The translations under genes were made by a program, and so were the position numbers. A stretch of 41,987 nt of DNA from Sphingomonas sp. 32-66-10 (GTDB lineage: Bacteria; Pseudomonadota; Alphaproteobacteria; Sphingomonadales; Sphingomonadaceae): positions 83,660-125,646 of the forward strand of contig NCEF01000010.1 in NCBI GenBank assembly GCA_002280565.1, given 5' to 3'. The notes beneath the pieces were generated by a model. The model was given only the letters and a program-made list of their open reading frames with translations. It searched no databases and had not been told where the DNA came from. Shown here piece after piece: positions 8,231-18,374 of the stretch (its first letter is position 1; each line of letters opens with the position of its first letter).

Positions 8231-9393
8231 CGATAGACGATCCGCACCTTCCCCGCGGCCTCTACCGCCACGCGCCGCGCGCTATCCACATCCCCCGCCA
8301 GCGCCAGCGCCACGCCCATCCGCCGGAATGGCCGCGTCGTCGGCTTCCCGAAAATCCGCACATCGACCTCCCCGCCCGGCGTCGCCAGTGCCTCGGCCAG
8401 CCCGGCATAGCCCGGCCCCTCGCTGTCCCGATCCGCCAGGATCACCGCCGAAGCCGCCGCCCCGCGCAGCACCACCTCCGGCACCGGCAGCCCCATCACC
8501 GCACGCGCATGCAGGTCGAACTCGGTCAAATTCTGCGAGATCAGCGTGACCATGCCCGTGTCATGCGGCCGCGGCGACAGCTCGCTGAAGATCACCTCCT
8601 CGCCCTTCACGAAGAACTCGACCCCGAACAGGCCATAGCCTCCCAGATCGTCGACCACCGCGCGCGCCATCTCCTGCGCCGCCGCAATCGCGCCCGCGCT
8701 CATCGCCGCTGGCTGCCAGCTCTCCTGATAGTCGCCGCGCTCCTGCCGATGCCCGATCGGCGGACAGAACACGACGCCCTCGCGCGTCCGCACCGTCAGC
8801 AACGTGATCTCGTAGTCGAAGTCGACAAACTCCTCGACGATCACCCGCCGCCGGTCGCCGCGCATGTTCGCAACCGCATAGTCCCACGCCGCCTCAAGGC
8901 CCCCGGCCTCGCGCACCGTCGTCTGCCCCTTGCCCGACGACGACATGACCGGCTTGATCACGCACGGCAGCCCCGTGTGCGCGGCGCCGGCCAGCACCTC
9001 CTCCAGGCTCTCGGCATAGCGGTAGCGCGACGTGCGCAGCCCCAGCTCCACCGCCGCCACCTCGCGGATCGCGTCGCGGTTCATCGTCATCATCGTCGCG
9101 CGCGCCGACGGCACCACCGTGACCCCCGCCGCCTCGACCTCGGCCAGCACTTCGGTGCGGATCGCCTCGATCTCCGGCACCACCAGATCGGGCGCATGCC
9201 GCGCGATCGCCGCGCGCAGCGCATCGCCGTCGAGCATCGAGAACACCTCGTACCCGTCCGCCACCTGCATCGCCGGCGCATCGGGATAGGCGTCGCACGC
9301 GATCACCTGCGCCCCCAGTCGCTTGGCGGAGATAACAAACTCACGCCCCAGTTCCCCGGAGCCCAGCAGCATGATTTTCGCGGTGTAGGTCAT
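8227..9393 (-). CDS. purT: Formate-dependent GAR transformylase PurT
   Basis: PurT converts 5'-phosphoribosylglycinamide to the formyl derivative using formate and ATP, the folate-independent route for purine step three. The 388 residues fit the family. Seen: N-terminal MLLGSGELGREF nucleotide-binding motif, the ATP-grasp core with VIKPVMSSSGKGQ and VIVEEFVDFDYEITLLTVR, then the metal/ATP site GLFGVEFFVKGEEVIFSELS and RPHDTGMVTL. ATG 9393 begins MTYTAKIMLLGSGELG, the usual N-terminus; an upstream in-frame ATG at 9450 would add a non-homologous 19-residue tail. No other purine gene is nearby, so it is probably expressed alone. A formate source is implied for its activity. Confidence 0.96.
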   Translation of the reverse strand: MTYTAKIMLLGSGELGREFVISAKRLGAQVIACDAYPDAPAMQVADGYEVFSMLDGDALRAAIARHAPDLVVPEIEAIRTEVLAEVEAAGVTVVPSARATMMTMNRDAIREVAAVELGLRTSRYRYAESLEEVLAGAAHTGLPCVIKPVMSSSGKGQTTVREAGGLEAAWDYAVANMRGDRRRVIVEEFVDFDYEITLLTVRTREGVVFCPPIGHRQERGDYQESWQPAAMSAGAIAAAQEMARAVVDDLGGYGLFGVEFFVKGEEVIFSELSPRPHDTGMVTLISQNLTEFDLHARAVMGLPVPEVVLRGAAASAVILADRDSEGPGYAGLAEALATPGGEVDVRIFGKPTTRPFRRMGVALALAGDVDSARRVAVEAAGKVRIVYR

Positions 9394-9537
9394 CGGCTGA
9401 GCGTTAGGAGATGCGCAGCGCTGGGCAAATGGAAAATCAGCCGCAGCCAATCGCGCCGGATCCGGCGGGGCACGTCGAAAACGTTAACAAACCGCTAATC
9501 CGCGCCTACGGGCCGACACCGCAGAACTCCTACACAA

Positions 9538-9569
9538 TGGCACCCACCCGATTGATTTTGCTATACAAT
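9538..9569 (+). promoter_or_regulatory. Possible promoter of the chemoreceptor gene
   Basis: The 263-nt gap between purT and the chemoreceptor is locally A+T-rich. It holds TATACAAT at 9562-9569, which resembles a sigma70 -10 box, with a weak TGGCAC at 9538-9543 eighteen bases before. The -35 match is poor and no sigma28 or sigma54 consensus is evident, so this is tentative. Nothing else is visible in the gap. Confidence 0.25.
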
Positions 9570-9656
9570 ATCGAATTCGCCTGCCGACGTCCGTTTGCGG
9601 TGCAAACAAACATAGCCGCGCCGAAAACCAACGGCAGCGACATGAAAGGCCGAAGG

Positions 9657-11051
9657 ATGATGCACTGGTTCGAGGCGATCGCGCCGATCCGACAAAAGAC
9701 GCTGGTCGCGTTCGGAACGATGGTCGGCCTTATGGTCGTGACGACATTGGTCGGACTTGTCCGCGCCGACTGGATCATGGCCGCGACCGGCGCCGTCACC
9801 GCGCTCGCCGGTGCCGCGCTCGGCCTCAACTTCCGCCGCGCGATCTGCGATCCCTATGTCAACACTGTCGTCCGCATGGAGGCGCTTGCCGCCGGCGATC
9901 TCGACAGCCCGATCGCCTATACCGACTATCAGGATTGCGTTGGCCGCATGACCCGCGCGATGTTCACCTTCCGCGACACCGCCAAGGCGCAGATCGAAAG
10001 CGCCGCCGAGCAGGCCGAGGTCGTGACCACCCTGCGCTCCAGCCTGAATTCGCTGACTCAGGGCGACTTCACCGCCGACATCCGCGCCGAATTCCCGCCG
10101 GCCTATGCCGAACTCAAGACCAACTTCAACGCCGCGCTGGCATCGCTGCGCAACCTGATCGGCTCGGTCATGGACAGCACGCGCACCATTACCACCGGCT
10201 CGACCGAAATCGCCCATGCGTCGGAGGATCTCGCCCGCCGCACCGAAGCCAATGCCGCCAGCCTCGAGCAGACTTCGGCCGCCGTGTCGCAGATGCGCGA
10301 GCGCCTGCAGACCAACGCCGAAGCCGCGGAGCGCACCGTCGCCCGTGCCGATGGCGCGATCCAGAGCGTCGCCACCGGCCGCACCACCACCGAAGAAGCG
10401 GTCCAGGCAATGACCCGCGTCAGCGACAGCGCCAAGGGCATCGACACGGTCATCGAAGGCCTCGACAAGATCGCCTTCCAGACCCGCGTCCTCGCCATGA
10501 ACGCCGCGGTCGAAGCCGGTCGCGCGGGCGAAGCGGGTCGCGGCTTTGCCGTCGTCGCCGACCTCGTCTCCGCCCTCGCCATGCGCGCCGAGGAAGAGGC
10601 CGGCCGCGCCCGCGAACAATTGACCACGACCCAGGCCGATATCGGCACCGCCGTCGACATGGTCCGCAACGTCGACTCCGCCTTCGCCAACATCTCGGGC
10701 GATGTCGGCGAAGTCCATGTCCTCCTCGCCGACATGGCCAGCGCGAACGAGGCACAGGCCACCGCGATCCGCGAGATCAGCGTCGCCATCTCCGCGATGG
10801 ACCAGTCGACGCAGCAAAACGCCGCGATGGTCGAGGAAACCTCCGCCGCCGCCCGCAACCTGTCGCGCGAAGTGGAAATGCTCGCCGGACAGGCCAGCCA
10901 GTTCAACGTCGGCGGCACCGACACGCCCCGCATGACAGCGTCAGCCCCGACGCGCCAACCGGCCCGCAAAACGCCGCGTCCGGCCGCGCCAGCCCCGGCC
11001 CCGGCGCCCCGGCTGGCCGTCGCGGGCGGCGATCCATGGGACACGTTCTGA
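9657..11051 (+). CDS. Methyl-accepting chemotaxis protein without a periplasmic sensor domain
   Basis: The 464-residue chemoreceptor signals to the CheA/CheW array. Seen: two adjacent membrane helices (residues about 16-35 and 39-57) with almost no periplasmic loop, a HAMP-type region with a second HAMP-like segment (LRSSLNSLTQGDFTADIRAE), and a coiled-coil signalling domain whose tip reads FQTRVLAMNAAVEAGRAGEA then GRGFAVVADLVSALAMRAEEE. The classical EVR of VAxEVRxLA is replaced by LVS. After a Pro/Ala-rich linker the protein ends DPWDTF, which fits the xWxxF tether for CheR/CheB. ATG 9657 has AAAGG upstream; ATG 9642 would add five residues. No other che genes are in the window. Lacking a periplasmic domain, it may sense a membrane or cytoplasmic cue. 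Confidence 0.9.
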   Translation: MMHWFEAIAPIRQKTLVAFGTMVGLMVVTTLVGLVRADWIMAATGAVTALAGAALGLNFRRAICDPYVNTVVRMEALAAGDLDSPIAYTDYQDCVGRMTRAMFTFRDTAKAQIESAAEQAEVVTTLRSSLNSLTQGDFTADIRAEFPPAYAELKTNFNAALASLRNLIGSVMDSTRTITTGSTEIAHASEDLARRTEANAASLEQTSAAVSQMRERLQTNAEAAERTVARADGAIQSVATGRTTTEEAVQAMTRVSDSAKGIDTVIEGLDKIAFQTRVLAMNAAVEAGRAGEAGRGFAVVADLVSALAMRAEEEAGRAREQLTTTQADIGTAVDMVRNVDSAFANISGDVGEVHVLLADMASANEAQATAIREISVAISAMDQSTQQNAAMVEETSAAARNLSREVEMLAGQASQFNVGGTDTPRMTASAPTRQPARKTPRPAAPAPAPAPRLAVAGGDPWDTF

Positions 11052-11067
11052 TCCGGTCACGCGCCTT

Positions 11068-11094
11068 GATCCTCCCCCGCTAAGGGGGAGGATC
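11068..11094. terminator. Hairpin after the chemoreceptor gene
   Basis: A perfect 11-bp stem, GATCCTCCCCC (11068-11078) and GGGGGAGGATC (11084-11094), encloses a five-base loop between two convergent genes. It has no T-run, so it may be a weak bidirectional terminator or a member of a dispersed palindrome family; a near-identical stem occurs at 30811-30840. Confidence 0.5.
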
Positions 11095-11106
11095 GATGCG
11101 CCCCAC

Positions 11107-11868
11107 TCACGGCACCAGCCCCGGCCGCTCCCCCGCGATCACCGCGCGCTCATACTCCTGCCACGCGTCCGCCCGCACCACCGCCTCGCGCCGCCGCGCC
11201 TGCGCGATCCGGTCCAGCGCCTTCAGCAACGCCGTGTCGGTCTCGTCCCGCGTCGCAAACTCGGGCACGGTCCGCGCCTTCGCCGCCACCACCCGCTCCG
11301 CCTGCCGCGCCGCCTGTTCGCGGACCAGCAGCGTGCGCAGCAGCGTCTCCGAATAGCGCCGCCGCGTCCCCGTCACCTTGCCGCCATGGACGATCGGCTC
11401 GTCCCAGCCCTCGACCGCGCGCTCCCACGCCACCTGCTCCAGGCACGGCAGCGCCCGCGCCAGCGCCGCCTCGCACGCCGCCGCAAATTCGGGTGAGCGC
11501 GCCTTCAGCCGCGTGACCGCACTGCGCGACATCCCCACCCGCTGCGCCGCTTGCGCAAGTTCGCCCGTCTCGGCCAGCGCGCGCAGAAACGCCCGCCGCC
11601 GCACGTCCGACCACCCGTCCCAGCGTTCGCGCGGCGCAGTCTCCGCGACCTTCGTCCCGCGCTGTTCGATCCACTGCGCCTGCCACTCCGCGACCATCGC
11701 GTCCCAGCGCTCGCGAAACTCAGGCTGCCGCCGCCGCCGCGTATAGGCCGACTGGGCGCACCGCCCAATCGCCGCCGCCGCCGCCCGCGCCGTCCCGGTC
11801 TGCCGCAGCGCCAGCAGAAACGCCGTCTCGGTATCCTGCGTCCAGCGCATATAAGGTCGCTTGATCAT
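11107..11868 (-). CDS. Protein with two tandem terminase-like HTH units
   Basis: The 253-residue protein contains two similar units. Unit one (about residues 8-60) begins with RWTQDTETAFLLALRQTG and ends PEFRERWDAMVAEW; unit two (about 84-140) begins GWSDVRRRAFLRALAETG, continues AAQRVGMSRSAVTRL and ends PEFAAACEAALAR. Each looks like a helix-turn-helix followed by a helix, resembling the N-terminal DNA-binding part of phage small terminase subunits. The C-terminal third is Arg/Glu-rich and helical. No large terminase, portal or capsid gene is nearby, so it is probably a chromosomal DNA-binding protein or phage relic. Composition is host-like. The low-G+C insert begins just upstream of its start. 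Confidence 0.65.
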   Translation of the reverse strand: MIKRPYMRWTQDTETAFLLALRQTGTARAAAAAIGRCAQSAYTRRRRQPEFRERWDAMVAEWQAQWIEQRGTKVAETAPRERWDGWSDVRRRAFLRALAETGELAQAAQRVGMSRSAVTRLKARSPEFAAACEAALARALPCLEQVAWERAVEGWDEPIVHGGKVTGTRRRYSETLLRTLLVREQAARQAERVVAAKARTVPEFATRDETDTALLKALDRIAQARRREAVVRADAWQEYERAVIAGERPGLVP

Positions 11869-11932
11869 CCCCCACCCCGTCCGTCACGTTGAGGGGGAAC
11901 CAGTTATACGCGACGGGGCTTGTAGGAAAGAA

Positions 11933-11960
11933 CATTTTGGGAACACGTGTTCACAAAATG
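11933..11960. promoter_or_regulatory. 28-bp near-perfect palindrome upstream of the ParA-like gene
   Basis: The half-site CATTTTGGGAACAC is followed by its inverted copy with one mismatch in 14 positions; the central 12 bp GAACACGTGTTC is a perfect palindrome. It lies 217 nt upstream of the ParA-like start, in the otherwise gene-free left part of the insert. Such symmetry suggests a binding site for a dimeric protein, for example an operator or a partition-type site. It contains CACGTG like the parS core, but the flanks do not match the usual parS sequence. Confidence 0.5.
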
Positions 11961-12177
11961 CATGACGTGAACCTGAGCGCTGAACCAATCGCTCCAGCGT
12001 GAGATCACCGCTCAAGCCATATATGATCGCGCGGCATCAATCACGCGATTGAAAGCTGATGACATCGAAATCGAACGCATCGTCATCCGCACGCACCGTC
12101 GGGTTATTCCAGCACCTTCATATCCGCCCTCTTGGAAAGTCGATGCTACCTGCTACGGTGATACTTCAGGAGGGCGC

Positions 12178-13200
12178 ATGGCAAAGAGATTGGTCGTATT
12201 CAATCATAAGGGCGGAGTTAGTAAGACTACCTCTGCCTACAATATTGGTTGGATGATTGCACAAGACAAACGTGTGCTGCTTGTAGACGCAGACCCGCAG
12301 TGCAATCTTACCGGCCTGATCTTGCGAGATGATTTTGAACGATACTATCTTGAAGATGCAACTCGCGAGCAAAATTTGAAAGACGGTGTGGCAGCCACTT
12401 TCACGGGGCGGCCAGTTCCTATTCAGGCAGTCGACTGCTTCAGCCCCCCACGTGCGCCCAACCTGCACCTTCTAGCCGGGCACGCGAACTTGTCGGAGTA
12501 TGACGCGGCGCTAACATTTGCTCAAACATCTAATAATGCGCTTGCAACGCTCCAGAATCTTCCCGGCGCATTTGCCGAACTTCTAAAACTTACGGAAGAT
12601 CGATATAATATCGACATAACGATAATCGACCTAAACCCTGGATTGAGCGCAATAAATCAGAATCTTTTTTTGATATCGGATGCCTTTATCATCCCGACCA
12701 ACCCAGACCCTTTTTCCTTGATGGCCCTTGATACACTACAGACCATCCTCCCCAGATGGGCGGCTTGGAAAGCAAGCGCGGTCCCGCTTTTTGCCGATTC
12801 CGCTTACCCTCTCCCCGTTGGCTCGCCCAAGTTCGTTGGAACTCTGATTCAACGATTTAACGTCAGGAACGGCCGCGCCGCACGCCCCTATCGTGACAAT
12901 ATCGCAGATATCAAACAAAAGGTTTCAAACTCCGTTGTCCCAGCGCTAAATTTAGCCGGAATGACTCTCGAGCCTGAGGTTTACGCAGATCATCCTGATT
13001 ATTGCTTAGGCGAGATTCCTGATTTTCAGGGACTACTGCCCAAATCGCACGATGCAGGCGTACCGGTTTTTGCTCTATTAGACAATGAGATTGGCGAAAC
13101 GGGCCCTGTCTTAGCAAATGCAATTGAGCGACGAGATAGATTCCATGGCCAGTTCTCGATCATCAGTGAAAATATAGTTCAAATCATTTCCCATGCTTAA
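12178..13200 (+). CDS. ParA-like P-loop ATPase of the accessory pair
   Basis: The 340-residue protein belongs to the ParA/MinD P-loop ATPase group. Seen: deviant Walker A KGGVSKTT (K11 signature lysine, K16 catalytic lysine, Ser where Gly is usual), the VLLVDADPQCNLTG motif at residues 33-46, and a Walker B/switch region IIDLNPGLSAINQN with D151 followed by DAFIIPTNPDPFSLMALDTL. The C-terminal part, with EIPDF, PKSHDAGVPVFALLDNEIGE, is typical of a free-standing ParA-like group rather than plasmid ParA with an HTH. ATG 12178 has AGGAGGG at good spacing. No ParB gene follows; instead a HEPN gene overlaps its last eight bases. It probably regulates or senses for that partner; that role is inferred. 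Confidence 0.85.
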   Translation: MAKRLVVFNHKGGVSKTTSAYNIGWMIAQDKRVLLVDADPQCNLTGLILRDDFERYYLEDATREQNLKDGVAATFTGRPVPIQAVDCFSPPRAPNLHLLAGHANLSEYDAALTFAQTSNNALATLQNLPGAFAELLKLTEDRYNIDITIIDLNPGLSAINQNLFLISDAFIIPTNPDPFSLMALDTLQTILPRWAAWKASAVPLFADSAYPLPVGSPKFVGTLIQRFNVRNGRAARPYRDNIADIKQKVSNSVVPALNLAGMTLEPEVYADHPDYCLGEIPDFQGLLPKSHDAGVPVFALLDNEIGETGPVLANAIERRDRFHGQFSIISENIVQIISHA

Positions 13201-13801
13201 TGCTATTGCCGTTTTCTCTCGTAGCATTGCCGAGGCGCGACATCACACTACCCTATATGATTTTTTAACGTCACAACCACGAGTCCCTGCGCCATTCGAC
13301 GATTTGCTCAGAGCCCAGATTGTCATATCAGTTGCAGCTTTTGATAAGCTCATGCACGATATCGTACGCATCGGTATCTGCGGGGCCTTCTCTGGAGTTC
13401 GACCCGTAACTTCTAAATATTTGAGCGAATCTATATCCATTGAACTTCATTCCGCGCTCGTAAGTGCCACGATCCCTCCAAAGGAAGTGCTGTTCGAGCA
13501 GGCAATTGTGCAGAAGCTTCGGCACCTATCATTTCAACATCCGGACAAGATTTCCGAAGCGCTCTCGCTTATTTGGAATGAGAAACATAAGTGGGACAAA
13601 ATTGCCTTACCTATGGGTCTGACCGGCCCCTTTGCGTCCACGAAAATGAAACTGATTGCTGGTCGCCGAAACGCAATCGTTCACGAATCTGACATGGATC
13701 CGCTCACCAACTCCAAAACCCCTATTACTCGCGCTGAATGCAATGACATCACCGATTTTATAGAAGCGTGCGGCATTTCGATCGTCAACGCGGTTCGCTA
13801 A
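13193..13801 (+). CDS. HEPN-domain protein, probable RNase partner of the ParA-like ATPase
   Basis: The 202-residue helical protein has the HEPN catalytic signature R-x4-H in [13 protein letters not shown]159, N160 and H164. An N-terminal helix containing [19 protein letters not shown] resembles the conserved first helix of RiboL-PSP-type HEPN domains, where an aspartate and histidine are common. HEPN proteins with this motif are metal-independent RNases in toxin-antitoxin, abortive-infection and CRISPR-Cas effectors; that is family knowledge. Its ATG lies inside the end of the ParA-like gene (8-nt overlap), implying coupled translation and fixed stoichiometry. It shares the low G+C of its partner. 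A small stem CGGTT/AACCG spans the stop. RNase activity and a defence or toxin role are inference. Confidence 0.8.
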   Translation: MLNAIAVFSRSIAEARHHTTLYDFLTSQPRVPAPFDDLLRAQIVISVAAFDKLMHDIVRIGICGAFSGVRPVTSKYLSESISIELHSALVSATIPPKEVLFEQAIVQKLRHLSFQHPDKISEALSLIWNEKHKWDKIALPMGLTGPFASTKMKLIAGRRNAIVHESDMDPLTNSKTPITRAECNDITDFIEACGISIVNAVR

Positions 13802-13961
13802 CCGTCGGTCAAAATCGCCACACCCCCTCCCCTTCCCCCCACGCCCCCTCCCTGCTATCGGCCACGCGAATCTTCGCATTCGCACACCGGCGCGCTCGTG
13901 CGGCATCTTGCCGCCTCCCCGTGACGCCCGGCGTCAACACGACAGGGAAAGGGACCCGCAC

Positions 13962-16630
<2,669 letters not shown>

Positions 16631-16634
<4 letters not shown>

Positions 16635-16999
16635 TCTGCATGGCGCTCCCGTTGTTCGCGGCCGGGCTGTGCCTCGACCGTGAGCCGGGAGCGCCATGGA
16701 TCCGCTTTCAGGCGAAGGGCCAAGGGCCGGTATTCGTCGATCCGACCAGCGTCAAGGACGCGGGCGGCGAGAAGGTAATCCGCCTGCTCGATACCGCCGA
16801 AACCCCGGCTACGCGCGACATCTATATCGACGTGTCGGTATCCTGCGTGAAGCGCCAGGCGATGATCATCCGCCTGACCGAAGCGAATTCGGGCAAGACG
16901 ACCGACGTCGCACCGGAAAATCGCGAACCAGCAGACCCCGACCATCCGTTCACACGCAAGCTCGTCGACTTCGTGTGCGACGGAAAGCCGCTCAAATGA
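16631..16999 (+). CDS. Small secreted protein, possibly Adhesin_E-like (first of a pair)
   Basis: The 122-residue product overlaps the acnA stop by ATGA and has a short hydrophobic N-terminus ([14 protein letters not shown]) that could be a signal peptide. The rest shows a pattern shared with the next gene: an aromatic WIRF near the start, a VFVDPTSV segment, an internal cysteine (VSCVKRQ) and a closing VDFVCDG. This resembles the layout of small surface-adhesin E type domains, but the match is by pattern only. It may be periplasmic with one disulfide. The tight link to acnA suggests co-expression rather than a shared function. There is a 4-nt ATGA overlap with the next gene. Confidence 0.65.
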
Positions 17000-17355
17000 T
17001 CCGCGCCACCCTCACGCTCGGCCTGATCGCCCTCGCCCTTCCCGCAGCCGCACAGACCTGGAAACAGGTCCCCGGTGCCGCCAACGCATCGCTGTCGATC
17101 GACACGGCGGGGATCAAGCGCGAGGGTAAGTGGCGCGTGTTCCGCACCCGCACCACGTCGCTTGGCATGGAGGGGACGATCATCGGCACGGCCGCGATGG
17201 ACTGCGCCGCCGGGATTACCGAATTGCGTGGACAGCGTCTGCTGGCGCGTGGCCGGGTCGTGCGCGAGCGCGTGTTTCCGATCGGCAAACGCCCGCGCCA
17301 GAAGATTGCCAATCCGGCCAAGGATCCGGCGTTCCGGATCGTCTGCCGCGGGTAA
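16996..17355 (+). CDS. Small secreted protein, possibly Adhesin_E-like (second of a pair)
   Basis: The 119-residue protein has a clear signal peptide ([20 protein letters not shown]) followed by TWKQVPG, LSIDTAGIKREGKWRVFRTR, an internal cysteine (AMDCAAG) and a closing FRIVCRG. Order and spacing of tryptophan, Asp-x-x-x-Ile and two cysteines mirror the preceding gene and recall the surface-adhesin E domain, so the two are probably diverged tandem duplicates. The mature protein is very basic near its end (IGKRPRQKI). ATG 16996 overlaps the previous stop by four bases. It ends three bases before the stop of the convergent beta-helix gene. Confidence 0.7.
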   Translation: MIRATLTLGLIALALPAAAQTWKQVPGAANASLSIDTAGIKREGKWRVFRTRTTSLGMEGTIIGTAAMDCAAGITELRGQRLLARGRVVRERVFPIGKRPRQKIANPAKDPAFRIVCRG

Positions 17356-17358
17356 CCC

Positions 17359-18291
17359 TTAGCGTCGCGCCATCACCGCGATCCGATCCGCCAGATCGTT
17401 GTTGCGCACCGTCACAGCGTCGCGCGACCAGTTGCCGACGAACGTCGTGCTCTCCTTGAACCCTGGCGACAGCCAGGCCTTGTTGCCCTCGATCAAAAGT
17501 CCCGCAGAGCTGTGCTTCGCCCCTTCCGGCGCGACGGCGATGATCGTGCCGTAATTGTCCTTGGCTGGACCTTGTTCGAACGCGTTGCCCGCGATCCGAC
17601 CCGATGCACCGTTAGACAGGTCGATCGCATAGTTGGTGTTGCGGCCAAGGCTGTCGTCGAAGCTGGAGTTGATGATTTCGACGCGCGGCGCACGCACCTT
17701 CACATAATGGCCACCGGTACCGCGTTCGAAGCGGGATTCGAACACGCGCACGCTGCCATAATTACCAACATAGATGGCATGCGCGCCATTGCCGGTCGGG
17801 TCCTTGCCGAGGCCAGCAAAGGTCGAGCGTTCGATGGTGATCGTCCCGCGCGGATCGCTGGCGGTCAGAATGCCGCACTGGCCGTCGATGAACATCGCGT
17901 TGGTGACGTGGAGATTGCCCGTCTCCAGCCGGATGCCGGCGCCATTCCCGTCCTCGACCAGCGTGCGCATGAACACGATACCGTCCACCTTCGCAGCCCG
18001 GCCGCGCAGCACCAGCGTCGCCTTGCCCTCACAGATCGCCCGGTCGAACACCGATTTGCCGGGTACCTGCGCGACATAGGTGATGTCGCCCGCCTCCTGT
18101 ACCGCACATTCGCCATAGCGGCCCGGCGCGATGCGGATCGTGCCGCGACGTTCGCCGATGGCGGTCACTGCTTCCTGCAGGCTGGCAAAGGACTGGCCAG
18201 TTTCCGCGATCGTGAAGGGCGCATCCGGCCCCTGCGGCTGCGCGGGGGCGGTGGTGACGAGCAAGGCGGCGGCGAGCGTGAACAGGCGCAT
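17359..18291 (-). CDS. Secreted right-handed beta-helix protein
   Basis: The 310-residue protein begins with a signal peptide (MRLFTLAAALLVTTAPAQPQ) and then shows an SFASLQEAVTAIGERRGTIRIAPG block, typical of the cap of parallel beta-helix proteins. Repeated short strands with asparagine turns follow: LHVTNAMFIDG, ITIERSTFAGLG, VRVFESRFERG, VEIINSSFDDS, GRIAGNAFEQG and LLIEGNKAWLS. Such folds bind or cleave polysaccharide, but no lyase catalytic set is evident, so I call only the fold. It is likely periplasmic or secreted. It converges on the acnA operon and is followed upstream by a terminator of the PfpI gene. Confidence 0.75.
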   Translation of the reverse strand: MRLFTLAAALLVTTAPAQPQGPDAPFTIAETGQSFASLQEAVTAIGERRGTIRIAPGRYGECAVQEAGDITYVAQVPGKSVFDRAICEGKATLVLRGRAAKVDGIVFMRTLVEDGNGAGIRLETGNLHVTNAMFIDGQCGILTASDPRGTITIERSTFAGLGKDPTGNGAHAIYVGNYGSVRVFESRFERGTGGHYVKVRAPRVEIINSSFDDSLGRNTNYAIDLSNGASGRIAGNAFEQGPAKDNYGTIIAVAPEGAKHSSAGLLIEGNKAWLSPGFKESTTFVGNWSRDAVTVRNNDLADRIAVMARR

Positions 18292-18334
18292 GAGGAGGCT
18301 CCGGCGGTTTGCCGGAGGATATGCGCCGCAAGCG

Positions 18335-18366
18335 TTAAAAAGCCCCTCCCGTGCGTGGGAGGGGCT
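18335..18366 (-). terminator. Rho-independent terminator of the PfpI-type gene
   Basis: A perfect 10-bp stem AGCCCCTCCC (18341-18350) and GGGAGGGGCT (18357-18366) with a six-base loop is followed, on the minus strand, by a T-run (complement of 18335-18340). It lies just beyond the stop of the gene at 18375-18926. The stem shares the CCCCTCCC core with the palindrome inside rnr. Confidence 0.8.
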
Positions 18367-18374
18367 GGATCGGG

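Larger units (their letters stand above)
11869..13801. other. Low-G+C accessory insert carrying the ParA/HEPN pair
   Basis: Hand counts of single 60-base lines give 42-53% G+C inside the two genes, against 62-77% in flanking lines from acnA and the HTH gene. The insert lies between two host-like genes. No transposase, integrase, tRNA target or flanking direct repeat longer than about seven bases was found, so the mechanism of acquisition is not visible. Its 309-nt left part (11869-12177) has no gene; it holds the 28-bp palindrome at 11933-11960 and smaller inverted pairs such as GAGCG...CGCTC at 11975-11994. Confidence 0.7.

Noticed and set aside
11941-11952. GAACACGTGTTC as a true parS or SOS box
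   Set aside because: It contains CACGTG but lacks the GTTTC/GAAAC flanks of parS; the GAAC-N4-GTTC spacing fits a Gram-positive LexA box, not the GTTC-N7-GTTC box usual in alphaproteobacteria.
12132-12159. TTGGAA and TACGGT as a promoter for the ParA-like gene
   Set aside because: Spacer 16 and poor -10 match; the predicted start would fall on the ribosome-binding site.
11107-13801. A prophage remnant
   Set aside because: Only a terminase-like HTH protein is present; no capsid, portal, integrase or lysis genes and no attachment repeats.
12178-13801. A plasmid partition locus
   Set aside because: No ParB or replication gene follows the ParA-like ATPase; the partner is a HEPN protein.
13802-13961. 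A small RNA or gene in the pyrimidine-rich stretch before acnA
   Set aside because: No frame with a start and ribosome site, and no stable hairpin; it is probably a leader.
18341-18366. A dispersed mobile palindrome rather than a terminator
   Set aside because: The core is repeated, but here it has a T-run on the correct strand immediately after a stop, so terminator is the better call.
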